Source: UBA6770 sp965660875 (GTDB lineage: Bacteria; Bacteroidota; Bacteroidia; Flavobacteriales_G; Salibacteraceae). Taken from it: 64,000 nt of DNA. The notes beneath the pieces are model-generated. The model saw only the letters and a program-made list of their open reading frames with translations, did no database searches and had not been told where the DNA came from. The stretch spans positions 18,662 through 82,661 of the forward strand of contig CBFIBQ010000013.1 in assembly GCA_965660875.1 (NCBI GenBank). The letters run 5' to 3'. A program made the position numbers and the translations under genes. Positions 51,924-60,501 of this stretch are shown one piece after another. Every line of letters starts with the position of its first letter. Positions within the stretch are counted from its first letter, which is position 1.

Positions 51924-53386
51924 TGGCAAAGCTACCAAGTACATTAGGTGCATTAAAAAAATCAGGTTACGAGTCCAAATCAATTAAGGAAGAGCTTCGG
52001 CAAAACCTTATCAAAAACCTAGGTGAAGGAAAATCTTCATTCGAAGGAATTCACGGATACGATGCTACAGTTATTCCTCAATTCGAGCGAGCTATTTTAT
52101 CCAAACACAACATCAATTTATTGGGTTTGCGCGGTCAAGCAAAAACACGCCTTGCACGTTTAATGATTGGCTTGTTGGACGAGTACATGCCAATTGTGGA
52201 AGGTTCAGAAATAAACGATGACCCGCTAAATCCATTAAGTACATATGCTAAGGAGCAGATTGACGTGCATGGCGACGACACGCCAATAGCCTGGGTGCAT
52301 AGAGATGACCGCTTTTACGAGAAGTTGGCTACGCCTGACGTGACTATTTCTGATTTAATTGGAGATATCGACCCAATTAAAGCAGCGAATTTAAAATTAA
52401 GCTACGCTGACGAACGTGTAATTCACTTCGGAATGATTCCACGTGCAAACCGAAGCATATTTGTAATCAATGAATTACCCGATTTACAAGCTCGAATTCA
52501 AGTTGCCTTATTCAATATTTTAGAGGAAGGCGATATTCAAATTCGTGGTTTTAAGTTGCGACTGCCTTTAGACTTACAATTTGTATTTACTGCAAACCCA
52601 GAGGATTATACGAACAGAGGTAGTATTGTAACTCCACTTAAAGACCGTATTGGTTCTCAGATACTTACGCATTACCCAAAAGATTTGGAAACGGCAAAAA
52701 CTATTACCAGCCAAGAGGCGAGTGGACAAGAGGGTAGAAAAGTAAAAATTCATATTCCTGAATTAGCGAAATCTTTGGTGGAGCAAATTGGTTTTGAAGC
52801 GCGAAATAGTGAGTACGTGGACGTGAAAAGTGGAATCAGCGCTCGTATGAGTATTACGGCCTACGAGAATTTGCTGAGTACCGCCGAACACCGGTGTTTA
52901 ATGAATGGCGATAAAGAAACCATTGTTCGTTTTTCAGATATCGTTGGAATGATTCCTTCGATTACAGGCAAGGTTGAATTAGTGTATGAAGGAGAGCAGG
53001 AGGGAGCAAGCTATGTTGCCGAAAAATTGATTGGCGCTGCGGCAAGCACTTTATTTCTGAAACAATTTCCTAAAATTGAAAAGCTCAAACACGAAGACCA
53101 ATCAGACCCCTACGAATCTTTACTAGCTTGGTTCTTTGAAGAGTCGAACTTTGAATTGTACGACGATTATACCAACAAAGAGTACGCTGATGCGTTGAAC
53201 AAAGTGAGTCCGCTAGAGGATTTGATTGGCAAATACGCAAGCGATTCAGAACCACAAGATGTGCTTTTCATGAAAGAGTTTATTCTTTGGGCACTAGTCG
53301 AATTTGAAAAGCTAGACAAAAACCGAATTGAAAACGGATTGAACTTTTCGGATAAGTACAGTGCGTATTTGAGTGGGCTGAATTAG
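51923..53386 (+). CDS. MoxR/ChlI-like AAA+ ATPase with atypical Walker motifs
   Basis: A 487-residue AAA+ protein resembling MoxR and the magnesium chelatase ChlI. Walker A is GLRGQAKTR (68-76), lacking the second glycine of G-x-x-x-x-G-K-T/S; Lys74 and Thr75 are kept. Walker B reads IFVINELPDL with Asn183-Glu184 instead of Asp-Glu. Sensor 1 is FTANPEDYTNRG (Asn225) and the Arg finger region is LKDRIG. Similar A-K-T-R variants occur in VWA-linked ATPases, so it may still bind nucleotide. The C-terminal lid (about 390-487) is longer than in ChlI. Confidence 0.88.
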   Translation: MAKLPSTLGALKKSGYESKSIKEELRQNLIKNLGEGKSSFEGIHGYDATVIPQFERAILSKHNINLLGLRGQAKTRLARLMIGLLDEYMPIVEGSEINDDPLNPLSTYAKEQIDVHGDDTPIAWVHRDDRFYEKLATPDVTISDLIGDIDPIKAANLKLSYADERVIHFGMIPRANRSIFVINELPDLQARIQVALFNILEEGDIQIRGFKLRLPLDLQFVFTANPEDYTNRGSIVTPLKDRIGSQILTHYPKDLETAKTITSQEASGQEGRKVKIHIPELAKSLVEQIGFEARNSEYVDVKSGISARMSITAYENLLSTAEHRCLMNGDKETIVRFSDIVGMIPSITGKVELVYEGEQEGASYVAEKLIGAAASTLFLKQFPKIEKLKHEDQSDPYESLLAWFFEESNFELYDDYTNKEYADALNKVSPLEDLIGKYASDSEPQDVLFMKEFILWALVEFEKLDKNRIENGLNFSDKYSAYLSGLN

Positions 53387-53396
53387 GAGGGTTACA

Positions 53397-53762
53397 TTAC
53401 GACTTCATCTTATCAATATCCCTGCGATTCTTCTTGGTAGGCCTACCGCCCCAAGCGAAGTTTTTTTGCTGCTGGTTGATGAGTTTTTGTTCTTCAAGTA
53501 CAGCTAGGTCTTGTTCTGAGGTGGTTTCGGTAATAAAATCTGCAACCAGTTTGGCTCCAACTCTTGATTTAGGGATTTCATGCACCTTATAGCTGCGCCA
53601 AATCGGATTTACTTTAACTGCTATCGTATTTCCTACGCTTACCGTTTTTGAGGGCTTAGAAAAGCTGTCGTTGAGTTTTACTTTGTCTTTGTTGCATGCT
53701 GATGCCGCAATAGATCTTGTTTTGTGCAAGCGCACAGCCCATATGAATTTATCGAGGCGCAT
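53397..53762 (-). CDS. hslR: HslR-like S4-domain RNA-binding protein
   Basis: A 121-residue protein with an N-terminal S4 RNA-binding domain (MRLDKFIWAVRLHKTRSIAASACNK, then DKVKLNDSFSKPSKTVSVGN). A basic C-terminal tail (GGRPTKKNRRDIDKMK) matches HslR/Hsp15. In E. coli it rescues stalled 50S subunits carrying nascent chains. It converges on the MoxR-like gene with a 10-base gap. There is no clear operon partner. Confidence 0.9.
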   Translation of the reverse strand: MRLDKFIWAVRLHKTRSIAASACNKDKVKLNDSFSKPSKTVSVGNTIAVKVNPIWRSYKVHEIPKSRVGAKLVADFITETTSEQDLAVLEEQKLINQQQKNFAWGGRPTKKNRRDIDKMKS

Positions 53763-53900
53763 TAGGCGAAGATAGTTGATAGTACATGTTGTAAAATTAA
53801 AAACTCAAAATTTGCGAACAAGGAACGAGTGAAGCACATACCCATTTTGAAGAATTGTGATTTCAATCAAACATAAAGATGCTCGGCTTTAGGTTCTAAA

Positions 53901-53908
53901 TACTTTTG
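53901..53908 (+). promoter_or_regulatory. -7 promoter box of the ABC exporter gene
   Basis: TACTTTTG, exact TAnnTTTG match, 21 bases before the ATG at 53930. It overlaps the TTG at 53906 that would otherwise extend the frame. Confidence 0.7.
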
Positions 53909-53929
53909 CACGCACAAAACTCCACAATC

Positions 53930-55669
53930 ATGAGTAATAGCAAAGTTACCATTGGTAGCGTATTCAAAACCATAATCTGGCCACGTAAAAATTTACTTCT
54001 TGTTGGTTTACTACTAATTGTTATAAGTCGATTGGCAAGTTTAGTATTGCCGGGAGCTTCCAAATACTTGATGGATGATGTTATCGTAAATAATGACTTT
54101 GAGAAATTGAAGTTAATCATCGGCGTTGTTGCGTCGGCAATAGTTGTTCAGGCCGTTACTTCGTTTTTGCTAACGCGATTATTGAGTGTTGAGGCGCAAC
54201 ACTTGATAGCCGAATTGCGTGTTCAGGTTCAGAAGAAAGTAATAGGTTTACCGGTAAACTTTTTCGATAATGCCAAGTCGGGTGAGTTGGTTTCAAGAAT
54301 TATGACTGACGTAGAAGGGGTTAGAAACTTGGTAGGCACCGGTTTGGTGCAGTTGGTTGGTGGAACCATAACTGCGGTTATCTCCCTTATATTATTAATC
54401 AGTATAAGTCCGATGATGACTGCACTGGTGCTAATTCCCGTTGCCTTATTTGGGTTTATAGCCATGAAAGCCTTTGGTTTCATACGGCCCATCTTCAAAG
54501 AAAGGCGAGTTATCAACGCTGAAGTCACTGGGCGTTTGACCGAAACCTTAAACGGTGTACGCGTCATAAAAGGCTTTAATGCGGAACAACAGGAGATAAT
54601 AACCTTTGAAGACGGGGTAGATAAACTGTTCTTGAATATTAAAAAGAGTTTGACTTCAACGGCATTTGTTACCAGCTCAGCGACTTTCCTATTGGGTTTA
54701 GCGTCTGCTGGTATTATGGGGATTGGCGGCTACATGATCATGAAAGGGGAGTTGACATTTGGTGACTTTTTAGCATTCACCCTTTATTTAGGTTTTATGA
54801 TAGCTCCAATCGTCCAAATGAGTAACATTGGAACGCAACTTACCGACGGCTTTGCCGGTCTTGACCGCACAGAAGAATTGATGAATATGGAGTCGGAACA
54901 CGAATCTCCTGATAGAGTAGAAGAGTTGCCCGAATCTATAAATGGAGATATCGAATTTAAAAGCGTTTCGTTTGCATATGAGGAAGACAAAGAAGTGCTC
55001 CATAACATTTCAATTCAAGCACCCAGTGGATCCGTTACCGCATTAGTGGGGTCATCTGGTTCTGGAAAAAGTACCATTGCTGGGTTAGTATCGTCCTTTC
55101 TAAGCCCGCAAGAAGGTTTAATCACTATTGATGGGCACGATTTGTCAAAAGCGACATTAAAAAGCTACAGAAGGCACTTAGGTGTGGTTTTGCAAGACGA
55201 TTTCTTGTTTGAAGGTACGATTAGAGAGAATATTGTTTTTCCAAGGCCAGATTCTACTGAAGAGGAAGTACAGGCCGCAGTTAAAGCCGCTTACGTAAAT
55301 GAATTTACAAATCGTTTTGAACAAGGGCTAGACACTTTGATAGGAGAACGCGGCGTGAAATTGTCTGGGGGGCAACGGCAGCGTATCGCCATAGCTCGAG
55401 CAGTATTGGCTGACCCAAAAATCCTAATATTAGACGAAGCTACCTCTAATTTAGATACAGAAAGTGAAGCACTAATTCAAGACTCCTTAGCAGAGCTTAT
55501 GAAAGGTAGAACAACCTTTGTTATTGCTCACCGATTGAGTACCATAAGGAAAGCAGATCAAATACTGGTAATAGAAGATGGTCGCATCGCTGAACACGGA
55601 AACCACGATGAATTGATAGCTGAACAGGGTAGATACCATCAACTGTTTACCTATCAAGCAAGGATATGA
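53930..55669 (+). CDS. ABC exporter half-transporter (MsbA/BmrA-like)
   Basis: A 579-residue half-transporter. Residues about 15-310 are a six-helix transmembrane domain and about 330-575 the ATPase. The ATPase has GSSGSGKST (Walker A), VLQDDFLF (Q loop), LSGGQRQRIAIARA (signature), ILILDEATSNLD (Walker B) and the H loop AHRLST. It works as a homodimer or heterodimer at the inner membrane. The substrate could be lipid or drug; MsbA-type lipid flipping cannot be told apart from sequence alone. The start at 53930 is chosen because the TTG at 53906 lies on the promoter box. Confidence 0.93.
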   Translation: MSNSKVTIGSVFKTIIWPRKNLLLVGLLLIVISRLASLVLPGASKYLMDDVIVNNDFEKLKLIIGVVASAIVVQAVTSFLLTRLLSVEAQHLIAELRVQVQKKVIGLPVNFFDNAKSGELVSRIMTDVEGVRNLVGTGLVQLVGGTITAVISLILLISISPMMTALVLIPVALFGFIAMKAFGFIRPIFKERRVINAEVTGRLTETLNGVRVIKGFNAEQQEIITFEDGVDKLFLNIKKSLTSTAFVTSSATFLLGLASAGIMGIGGYMIMKGELTFGDFLAFTLYLGFMIAPIVQMSNIGTQLTDGFAGLDRTEELMNMESEHESPDRVEELPESINGDIEFKSVSFAYEEDKEVLHNISIQAPSGSVTALVGSSGSGKSTIAGLVSSFLSPQEGLITIDGHDLSKATLKSYRRHLGVVLQDDFLFEGTIRENIVFPRPDSTEEEVQAAVKAAYVNEFTNRFEQGLDTLIGERGVKLSGGQRQRIAIARAVLADPKILILDEATSNLDTESEALIQDSLAELMKGRTTFVIAHRLSTIRKADQILVIEDGRIAEHGNHDELIAEQGRYHQLFTYQARI

Positions 55670-55702
55670 TTTGGTGAAAATGCTGGTATATTGAAATTTC
55701 GA

Positions 55703-56608
55703 CTATTCTGTTACAAGCTCTTGGTCAAAAAGCAGCTGACCACTTACCGTAGCCGATCCATTGTACCGATCGTTAAGGTCAATAAACCTTATAGCACATA
55801 GATTTAGTTTCCAATTATTTTTCTCTTTTACAAGCACTACAGTCTGTCCCTTTTCGGCAACCCAATCTGGGTAATCTGGAGAAGAAACCCCACGTTCATA
55901 CCTGAGGGAGAGTTCTTGTTCTCCAGAACCCGTTACAAAAATTCTACTTTCACTCGTGAAGCTGTTCGTGTAAAAATTTGCTCTTAAATATGAGGTTCTT
56001 GTATTGCCAAGGAAAACGCCTTGCGGTTTGAATGAAAAAGAGACTTCATAACCTCCATCACTAAAGGCGGATTTTCTTCCTGTTACATCATCTACTGTTG
56101 CGCTTTCTCCCATAATATCAGGAATCGATATAGAATCGGGAACTAAACTGCAGCGATCAACTAGGTTTGAACAAGGTTCACAAAATCCGCCACAATCGAT
56201 GTCCTGTTCCCCCGCAATGGGGTCAAAAGCATTGTTATTACAATATTCTGTTTTGTAGATTCCAGTGCAGGCGCAATCAATTACCTCAAAACAGCTCTCC
56301 ATTGGATAGTTAATAGATTTAGCGTTGCCATCTAAACAGAAATAAGAAGCGTATACTCTGGATTCTGAACCTCCCTCAAAAGTACCTAACTTCTTAAAAT
56401 AGCCATTAGGCAGACAAATCCCTTCTTTTGGTTCAAGAGTTATGGTGTCTCCCTCCAGTGGCCAAAAAAACGTCTTGGTATGTGTTTCACTGTTATTGAC
56501 AATACAAGCCTCAGCATGTATACATTCTTCCGTTTTCTCACAGCGGATGCTAATAAAGGAAAAGAATACAAGTACTCCAATTAATTGAGCTTTACAGTAT
56601 CTGTGCAT
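55703..56608 (-). CDS. Lipoprotein with Cys-rich DCGGxCxxC segment
   Basis: A 301-residue lipoprotein (lipobox SIRC, Cys23). The mature region has many cysteines. These include EQDIDCGGFCEPC near residue 140, a D-x-D-C-G-G-x-C-x-x-C motif common in Bacteroidota surface lipoproteins, and KTEECIHAEACIV near the N-terminus. The C-terminal part (about 155-300) is beta-rich with no recognised family. A near-match promoter box lies shortly upstream on the minus strand. The function is unknown. Confidence 0.75.
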   Translation of the reverse strand: MHRYCKAQLIGVLVFFSFISIRCEKTEECIHAEACIVNNSETHTKTFFWPLEGDTITLEPKEGICLPNGYFKKLGTFEGGSESRVYASYFCLDGNAKSINYPMESCFEVIDCACTGIYKTEYCNNNAFDPIAGEQDIDCGGFCEPCSNLVDRCSLVPDSISIPDIMGESATVDDVTGRKSAFSDGGYEVSFSFKPQGVFLGNTRTSYLRANFYTNSFTSESRIFVTGSGEQELSLRYERGVSSPDYPDWVAEKGQTVVLVKEKNNWKLNLCAIRFIDLNDRYNGSATVSGQLLFDQELVTE

Positions 56609-56743
56609 TTTCGAAAGGTAAATATTAGCCCAGAAAGTCCTGAACCAAGAGAAACAAATTTAGAAATAATCACCATAAAATATATAGGACAGTAAGATTG
56701 AATGGAATCGTAAACTTTCTATTACTTTGACAAAAATGAATGC

Positions 56744-57793
56744 ATGTATACGCAAAGAAGGTTTCCGTTTAAAAGTGTTTTAGCTTGGACAAGAAGAGAG
56801 TTGATTTTCTTTTTCATTATTGCTGTTCTATTTACAGTGCTTTACGAAGTAATAGATGTCAAATGGCTTCAAGTTCCTCTAGCTCCAGTAGGTTTGATTG
56901 GTACGGCAGTGGCGTTTATGATTGGTTTTCAAAACAATGCAGCATACGATAGGATTTGGGAAGCGCGAAAAATCTGGGGTGGAATAGTGAATGCTTCGCG
57001 TACTTTGGTAATCAATATTCGTGACAGTTTTTATCTTCATAATGCCAAGGATCAACAACCAGAAACGGCTACAGTTAAGGTTATTACTCACAGACATATT
57101 GCTTGGTTAACGGCGTTGCGTTATGCCATGAGAAGCAAAAAGGTTTGGGAAGCTTCCTATGAGAAAATCCACAAGCAAAAACACTTTGAGTACCATATTC
57201 CAGAGTTTGAAGTAGAATTGGAGGATGAATTAAAACCGCATTTGTCTGAGCATGAACTCAAGCACGTGATGAGTCAAGACCATAAACCAAACGCAATCAT
57301 TTCATTGCAGTCAAAACATTTACGGCAATTAACAGATGAGGGCAAACTATGGGATTTCAGTTACTTGAATTTGCAGCAAATCCTCCAAGAACTAACGGCT
57401 TTGCAGGGGAAGTCTGAACGCATAAAGAACTTTCCGTACCCCAAGCAATACGGAAGTATCGGGTATCATTTTGTGCATCTATTTATGTGGTTGTTGCCTA
57501 TGGCAATTATTCCTTCATTTGCTAATATGGGAGTAACTATAGCTGATACAAACCCAATGATTGGTAAGTTTTTCGTTTGGTTTAATATTCCCTTCACGGT
57601 GATTGTAATTTGGGTTTTTAATACCATGTTACGCATCGGGTTGGCTGGAGAAAACCCTTTCGAAGGTTCTCCAAACGATGTTCCAATATCCAATATTTCT
57701 AGAGGAATTACGCGGGATATTCTTCAAATAATAGAGGAGGAGCCTTCAAAAATCCCACCTGCGTTTGAGAATAAAAGCGATGTTCAGATGTAG
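56744..57793 (+). CDS. Bestrophin-family anion channel-like protein
   Basis: A 349-residue membrane protein of the bestrophin/UPF0187 family. N-terminal helices are at about 20-40 and 45-65, around VGLIGTAVAFMIGFQNNAAYDRIWEARKIWGGIVN, the family signature. Two more helices lie at about 245-265 and 280-300. It ends in a cytoplasmic tail (NISRGITRDILQIIEEEP). Bacterial homologues form pentameric anion channels; selectivity and role here are unknown. It lies divergent from the Cys-rich lipoprotein gene. Confidence 0.93.
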   Translation: MYTQRRFPFKSVLAWTRRELIFFFIIAVLFTVLYEVIDVKWLQVPLAPVGLIGTAVAFMIGFQNNAAYDRIWEARKIWGGIVNASRTLVINIRDSFYLHNAKDQQPETATVKVITHRHIAWLTALRYAMRSKKVWEASYEKIHKQKHFEYHIPEFEVELEDELKPHLSEHELKHVMSQDHKPNAIISLQSKHLRQLTDEGKLWDFSYLNLQQILQELTALQGKSERIKNFPYPKQYGSIGYHFVHLFMWLLPMAIIPSFANMGVTIADTNPMIGKFFVWFNIPFTVIVIWVFNTMLRIGLAGENPFEGSPNDVPISNISRGITRDILQIIEEEPSKIPPAFENKSDVQM

Positions 57794-57801
57794 GTTTTTT
57801 G

Positions 57802-58740
57802 CTACTTATAAGCTTTAATAAGTAAGTTAGACTCAGCGTCTATTATTTGCATTTCTATTTTCTGTGCTAAAAGGTCCTGTGGTTCAGCTGTTTTGTTAGC
57901 GAAAACAGAAGCTTTGCTGCTATTTCGAGTTTGATCGTAAATAGTTGAAGCAAAATCTCTGAAATAGAAGACATCATCTAAGTTTTGAATGTTATCGGTA
58001 TTTGAACTGTAAACTTGCTCCTTCGCCAGAATGTCTCTAGCCGATGGAAGGTAAACCCAAAACAAATCAGTCTCTTCACCATTTATAACAGCCACGGGAC
58101 AAATGCCAATAATTCTAGATTCCATAACTTGTCTATCACGATCAAAAAACCAATCCTCCTTAATATTATATCGCACAACTTTCAGGTTTTCAAACCTTTC
58201 CGATGAGTAGTTCATTTCTTCTGAAAACTCATCATTTTTAGGATTGTAAATAGATAAAAGTCCATCTTGTACATTAGAGCACAGCAGCCTATATAGCTTA
58301 TCCTCTTCAAATAATAATGGATTGTTTTCAGCTTCTATCGATCGCCAAATGCGTTTTTGCCAAGCGACGTCATTTTGATCAAATTCTTGGTAGGAATAAA
58401 ATCCTTGGTTATTTCTGCTTGATTTATTTGTTGATTTAGGGCTTTCCGGAAAAAATGTTTCATACGTTAAACCATCGTTGTAGTTTCTTTCCAATACCAA
58501 CTCTCCTTCATTATCATAAAACTTCCAGACTCCAACTTTATAACCATTCCTCAGTTTCCCTTTGGCTTTAGTTTGCTCGTTGGGGTATTTAGAAATGTAA
58601 TTGCCTGAAAAACGATCTTGAATTAAAGTATAGCTAACTATTACATCGTCTTCTGAATATGTTTTTAGTTCCTGAGCTGTTGCAACACAACTTGCGAATA
58701 CGCATGAAATAGCAATTAAATGTCTGAGTCTTGTCTTCAC
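57802..58740 (-). CDS. GldN/PorN-like secreted protein with MORN-type N-terminus
   Basis: A 312-residue exported protein with a signal peptide ending near VATAQ. Residues about 60-90 contain GKLRNGYKVGVWKFYDNEGELVLERNYNDG, a MORN/YwqK-type motif. Residues about 120-275 align by eye with GldN/PorN: QKRIWRSIEAENNPL, EDWFFDRDRQVMESRIIGICPV, LFWVYLPSARDILA and DVFYFRDFASTIYD. GldN is part of the periplasmic ring of the T9SS motor, but no gldKLM genes are nearby. The start is GTG at 58740 (gives MKTRLRHLIAIS); a TTG at 58764 is a less likely alternative. A second outer role is possible. Confidence 0.75.
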   Translation of the reverse strand: MKTRLRHLIAISCVFASCVATAQELKTYSEDDVIVSYTLIQDRFSGNYISKYPNEQTKAKGKLRNGYKVGVWKFYDNEGELVLERNYNDGLTYETFFPESPKSTNKSSRNNQGFYSYQEFDQNDVAWQKRIWRSIEAENNPLLFEEDKLYRLLCSNVQDGLLSIYNPKNDEFSEEMNYSSERFENLKVVRYNIKEDWFFDRDRQVMESRIIGICPVAVINGEETDLFWVYLPSARDILAKEQVYSSNTDNIQNLDDVFYFRDFASTIYDQTRNSSKASVFANKTAEPQDLLAQKIEMQIIDAESNLLIKAYK

Positions 58741-58793
58741 GATTTTTACAACTGAATTAGTCAACTAGTTGGAAACCAGTCTATAAATATAAT

Positions 58794-59597
58794 TTAATAT
58801 TTAATTATCCGAATAGGCTTTAAAGGTTTAGAGTTTTGTTCTGTAACTAACAAAAAAACTCCTGAGGTTAAAATAGAAACGTCAATTTCCATTTTATCTT
58901 GTATTGTAGATTTGAATAAAACTTTATTACCATTTAAATCAAAAATGGAAACGGTTTTATATTCATAATTAGTATTGAAAGACAATATTAGCTCGTTGTT
59001 TACTGGATTAGTATAAGTGAATAAAGAAGGCTGAATTGATTTAATGTTGGATAATATTTCATTACAATCTTGTTGTTGTTTTAATGCATTTGCCATTTTA
59101 TTAAAATCTGCTTTATATACGGCCTCGTATTGGTCGGGGGTAGGGTATGGGAGAGGACGATAGTGTCCTGCTACAAATCCATTTACAGTATTATTCTCAA
59201 TTCTTAAAAATGCATTTTCATGAAAATATTCATAAAACCTATAGTCTCCGACAACATCCCAAGAGTTTTTAACTGATTTAATTCTTTGAAGCAGCACAAT
59301 TATACTGTCACCATTCCTATACAGCTCTTCCGCTTTCATACTTACAATGCTCCCATTGCACGTGTCAGCTGTTCCGTTCCAAATGGTAATTGTATCTGAA
59401 TTTTCAGATCCTCTATAAATGTCAAGTACCTCAAATTTCACGAATAAAGAATCGGTAATGATGACTTTTCCTAAAAATATAGGGTTCTTGCTGTGGTTGT
59501 TCGCAGTTTCACAAAAAGAGATTGGAGTCCAAGTGCATGCTACAGTGTTTGCAGAAAACAAAAGGCTAGACAAAAAGGTTAGAAGCATTATTCTCAT
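58794..59597 (-). CDS. Secreted protein with T9SS type A sorting domain
   Basis: A 267-residue exported protein (signal peptide ending near NTVAC). The N-terminal ~130 residues begin CTWTPISFCETANNHSKNPIFLGKVI, a Cys-containing beta-rich segment resembling the start of netrin/TIMP-like folds, though that resemblance is weak. The last ~75 residues (SLFTYTNPVNNELILSF... VSIFDLNGNKVLF... SGVFLLVTEQ) form a type A T9SS sorting domain. The ATG at 59597 is chosen; ATG four codons later is possible. The gene is 60 bases from arsR, divergent. Function unknown. Confidence 0.75.
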   Translation of the reverse strand: MRIMLLTFLSSLLFSANTVACTWTPISFCETANNHSKNPIFLGKVIITDSLFVKFEVLDIYRGSENSDTITIWNGTADTCNGSIVSMKAEELYRNGDSIIVLLQRIKSVKNSWDVVGDYRFYEYFHENAFLRIENNTVNGFVAGHYRPLPYPTPDQYEAVYKADFNKMANALKQQQDCNEILSNIKSIQPSLFTYTNPVNNELILSFNTNYEYKTVSIFDLNGNKVLFKSTIQDKMEIDVSILTSGVFLLVTEQNSKPLKPIRIIKY

Positions 59598-59637
59598 GAG
59601 GTTCTAAAATTAATGATTTCAATCAACTCATTAATCG

Positions 59638-59651
59638 TATTATTGCAATAA
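59638..59651. promoter_or_regulatory. Candidate ArsR operator and promoter
   Basis: A perfect 12-base palindrome, TTATTGCAATAA (59640-59651), lies 15 bases before the arsR ATG. It overlaps TATTATTG (59638-59645), a one-mismatch version of the TAnnTTTG -7 box. A repressor bound here would block the promoter, as expected for arsenic-responsive ArsR proteins. Confidence 0.5.
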
Positions 59652-59666
59652 ATAGATAAAAGAAAC

Positions 59667-59999
59667 ATGGGAATAACTAAAAGCAATCTATTTACCGAGG
59701 ATCAAAACTCATTGGCCAAGACGCTCAAAGCGCTAGGACATCCAGCGCGGATTGCCATTTTGCAGCACTTACTTAAAGCGAATGCCTGCATAAATGGTGA
59801 TTTAGTTCAAGAAACTGGTTTGGCTCAAGCTACCATTAGTCAGCACTTGCGAGAATTAAAAGAGCTTGGGATAATACAAGGGTCGGTGGAAGGAGTTTCG
59901 GTAAGTTATTGCATAAATCCGGTAAAATGGCAAGAAATTGCCGATACACTTGAGCGGTTATTCAAACAATTTAAAATAAACAACATCGATTGTTGCTAA
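59667..59999 (+). CDS. arsR: ArsR-family metalloregulatory repressor
   Basis: A 110-residue winged HTH repressor of the ArsR/SmtB family. The recognition region ATISQHLRELKELGIIQG and the N-terminal KALGHPARIAILQHLL are typical. The canonical ELCVCD site is replaced by NACINGDLV with a single Cys41; Cys82 and a C-terminal Cys109-Cys110 pair may complete the arsenite or antimonite site. It is first in an operon with arsC and acr3. The palindrome and -7-like box upstream suggest autoregulation. Confidence 0.92.
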   Translation: MGITKSNLFTEDQNSLAKTLKALGHPARIAILQHLLKANACINGDLVQETGLAQATISQHLRELKELGIIQGSVEGVSVSYCINPVKWQEIADTLERLFKQFKINNIDCC

Positions 60000-60011
60000 A
60001 AATAATAGACA

Positions 60012-60491
60012 ATGAAACTATCAGAATTTAAGACGGCATTATCATCAGTAGAAGAAGTAAAATTCCAACTACCTAATGGAAAATTTGTGGAATCGCATTT
60101 TCACGTAACGGAAGTAGGCGCTATAGAAAAACGATTTATTGATTGCGGCGGAACCGTAAGAAACGAATCGGTAGTTAATTTTCAATTGTGGTCTTCCATC
60201 GATATTTACCACAGACTTGGAGCTGAAAAATTAAATGGAATCATCGAACTGTCCGAAAAACAATTGGGAATCGGTGATCACGAAATAGAGGTGGAGTACC
60301 AACAAGATACCATTGCCAAATTTGGTTTAGAGTTCAACGAACAAGGCAAGTATTTCCGCTTATTAAGTAAGCAAACCGATTGCTTGGCAAAAGATAATTG
60401 TGGAATTCCGGTGGAAAAGGTAAAAAAGCAATTATCAGCATTGGTGAGTACTGGAGATAACTGTTGTTCTCCTGAAAGTGGTTGTTGCTAA
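60012..60491 (+). CDS. Cys-rich DUF6428-like protein of the arsenic operon
   Basis: A 159-residue protein between arsR and arsC. I recall DUF6428-type proteins in Bacteroidota arsenic clusters, so the name is tentative. The body has FHVTEVGAIEKRFIDCGG and EFNEQGKYFRLLSKQTDC, and the tail is strongly Cys-rich (DCLAKDNCG... NCCSPESGCC). These cysteine pairs suggest binding of arsenite or another thiophilic metalloid. It could sequester As(III), act as a chaperone to Acr3, or be an accessory reductase; none of these is shown. Confidence 0.7.
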   Translation: MKLSEFKTALSSVEEVKFQLPNGKFVESHFHVTEVGAIEKRFIDCGGTVRNESVVNFQLWSSIDIYHRLGAEKLNGIIELSEKQLGIGDHEIEVEYQQDTIAKFGLEFNEQGKYFRLLSKQTDCLAKDNCGIPVEKVKKQLSALVSTGDNCCSPESGCC

Positions 60492-60501
60492 ATCCATTTA
60501 A

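Noticed and set aside
50793..53386. VWA-MoxR pair as part of a phage defence island
   Set aside because: No nuclease, methylase, toxin or other defence-type gene lies nearby; housekeeping and transport genes surround it.
53906..53929. TTG start for the ABC exporter at 53906
   Set aside because: The codon overlaps the promoter box and a clean ATG lies at 53930.
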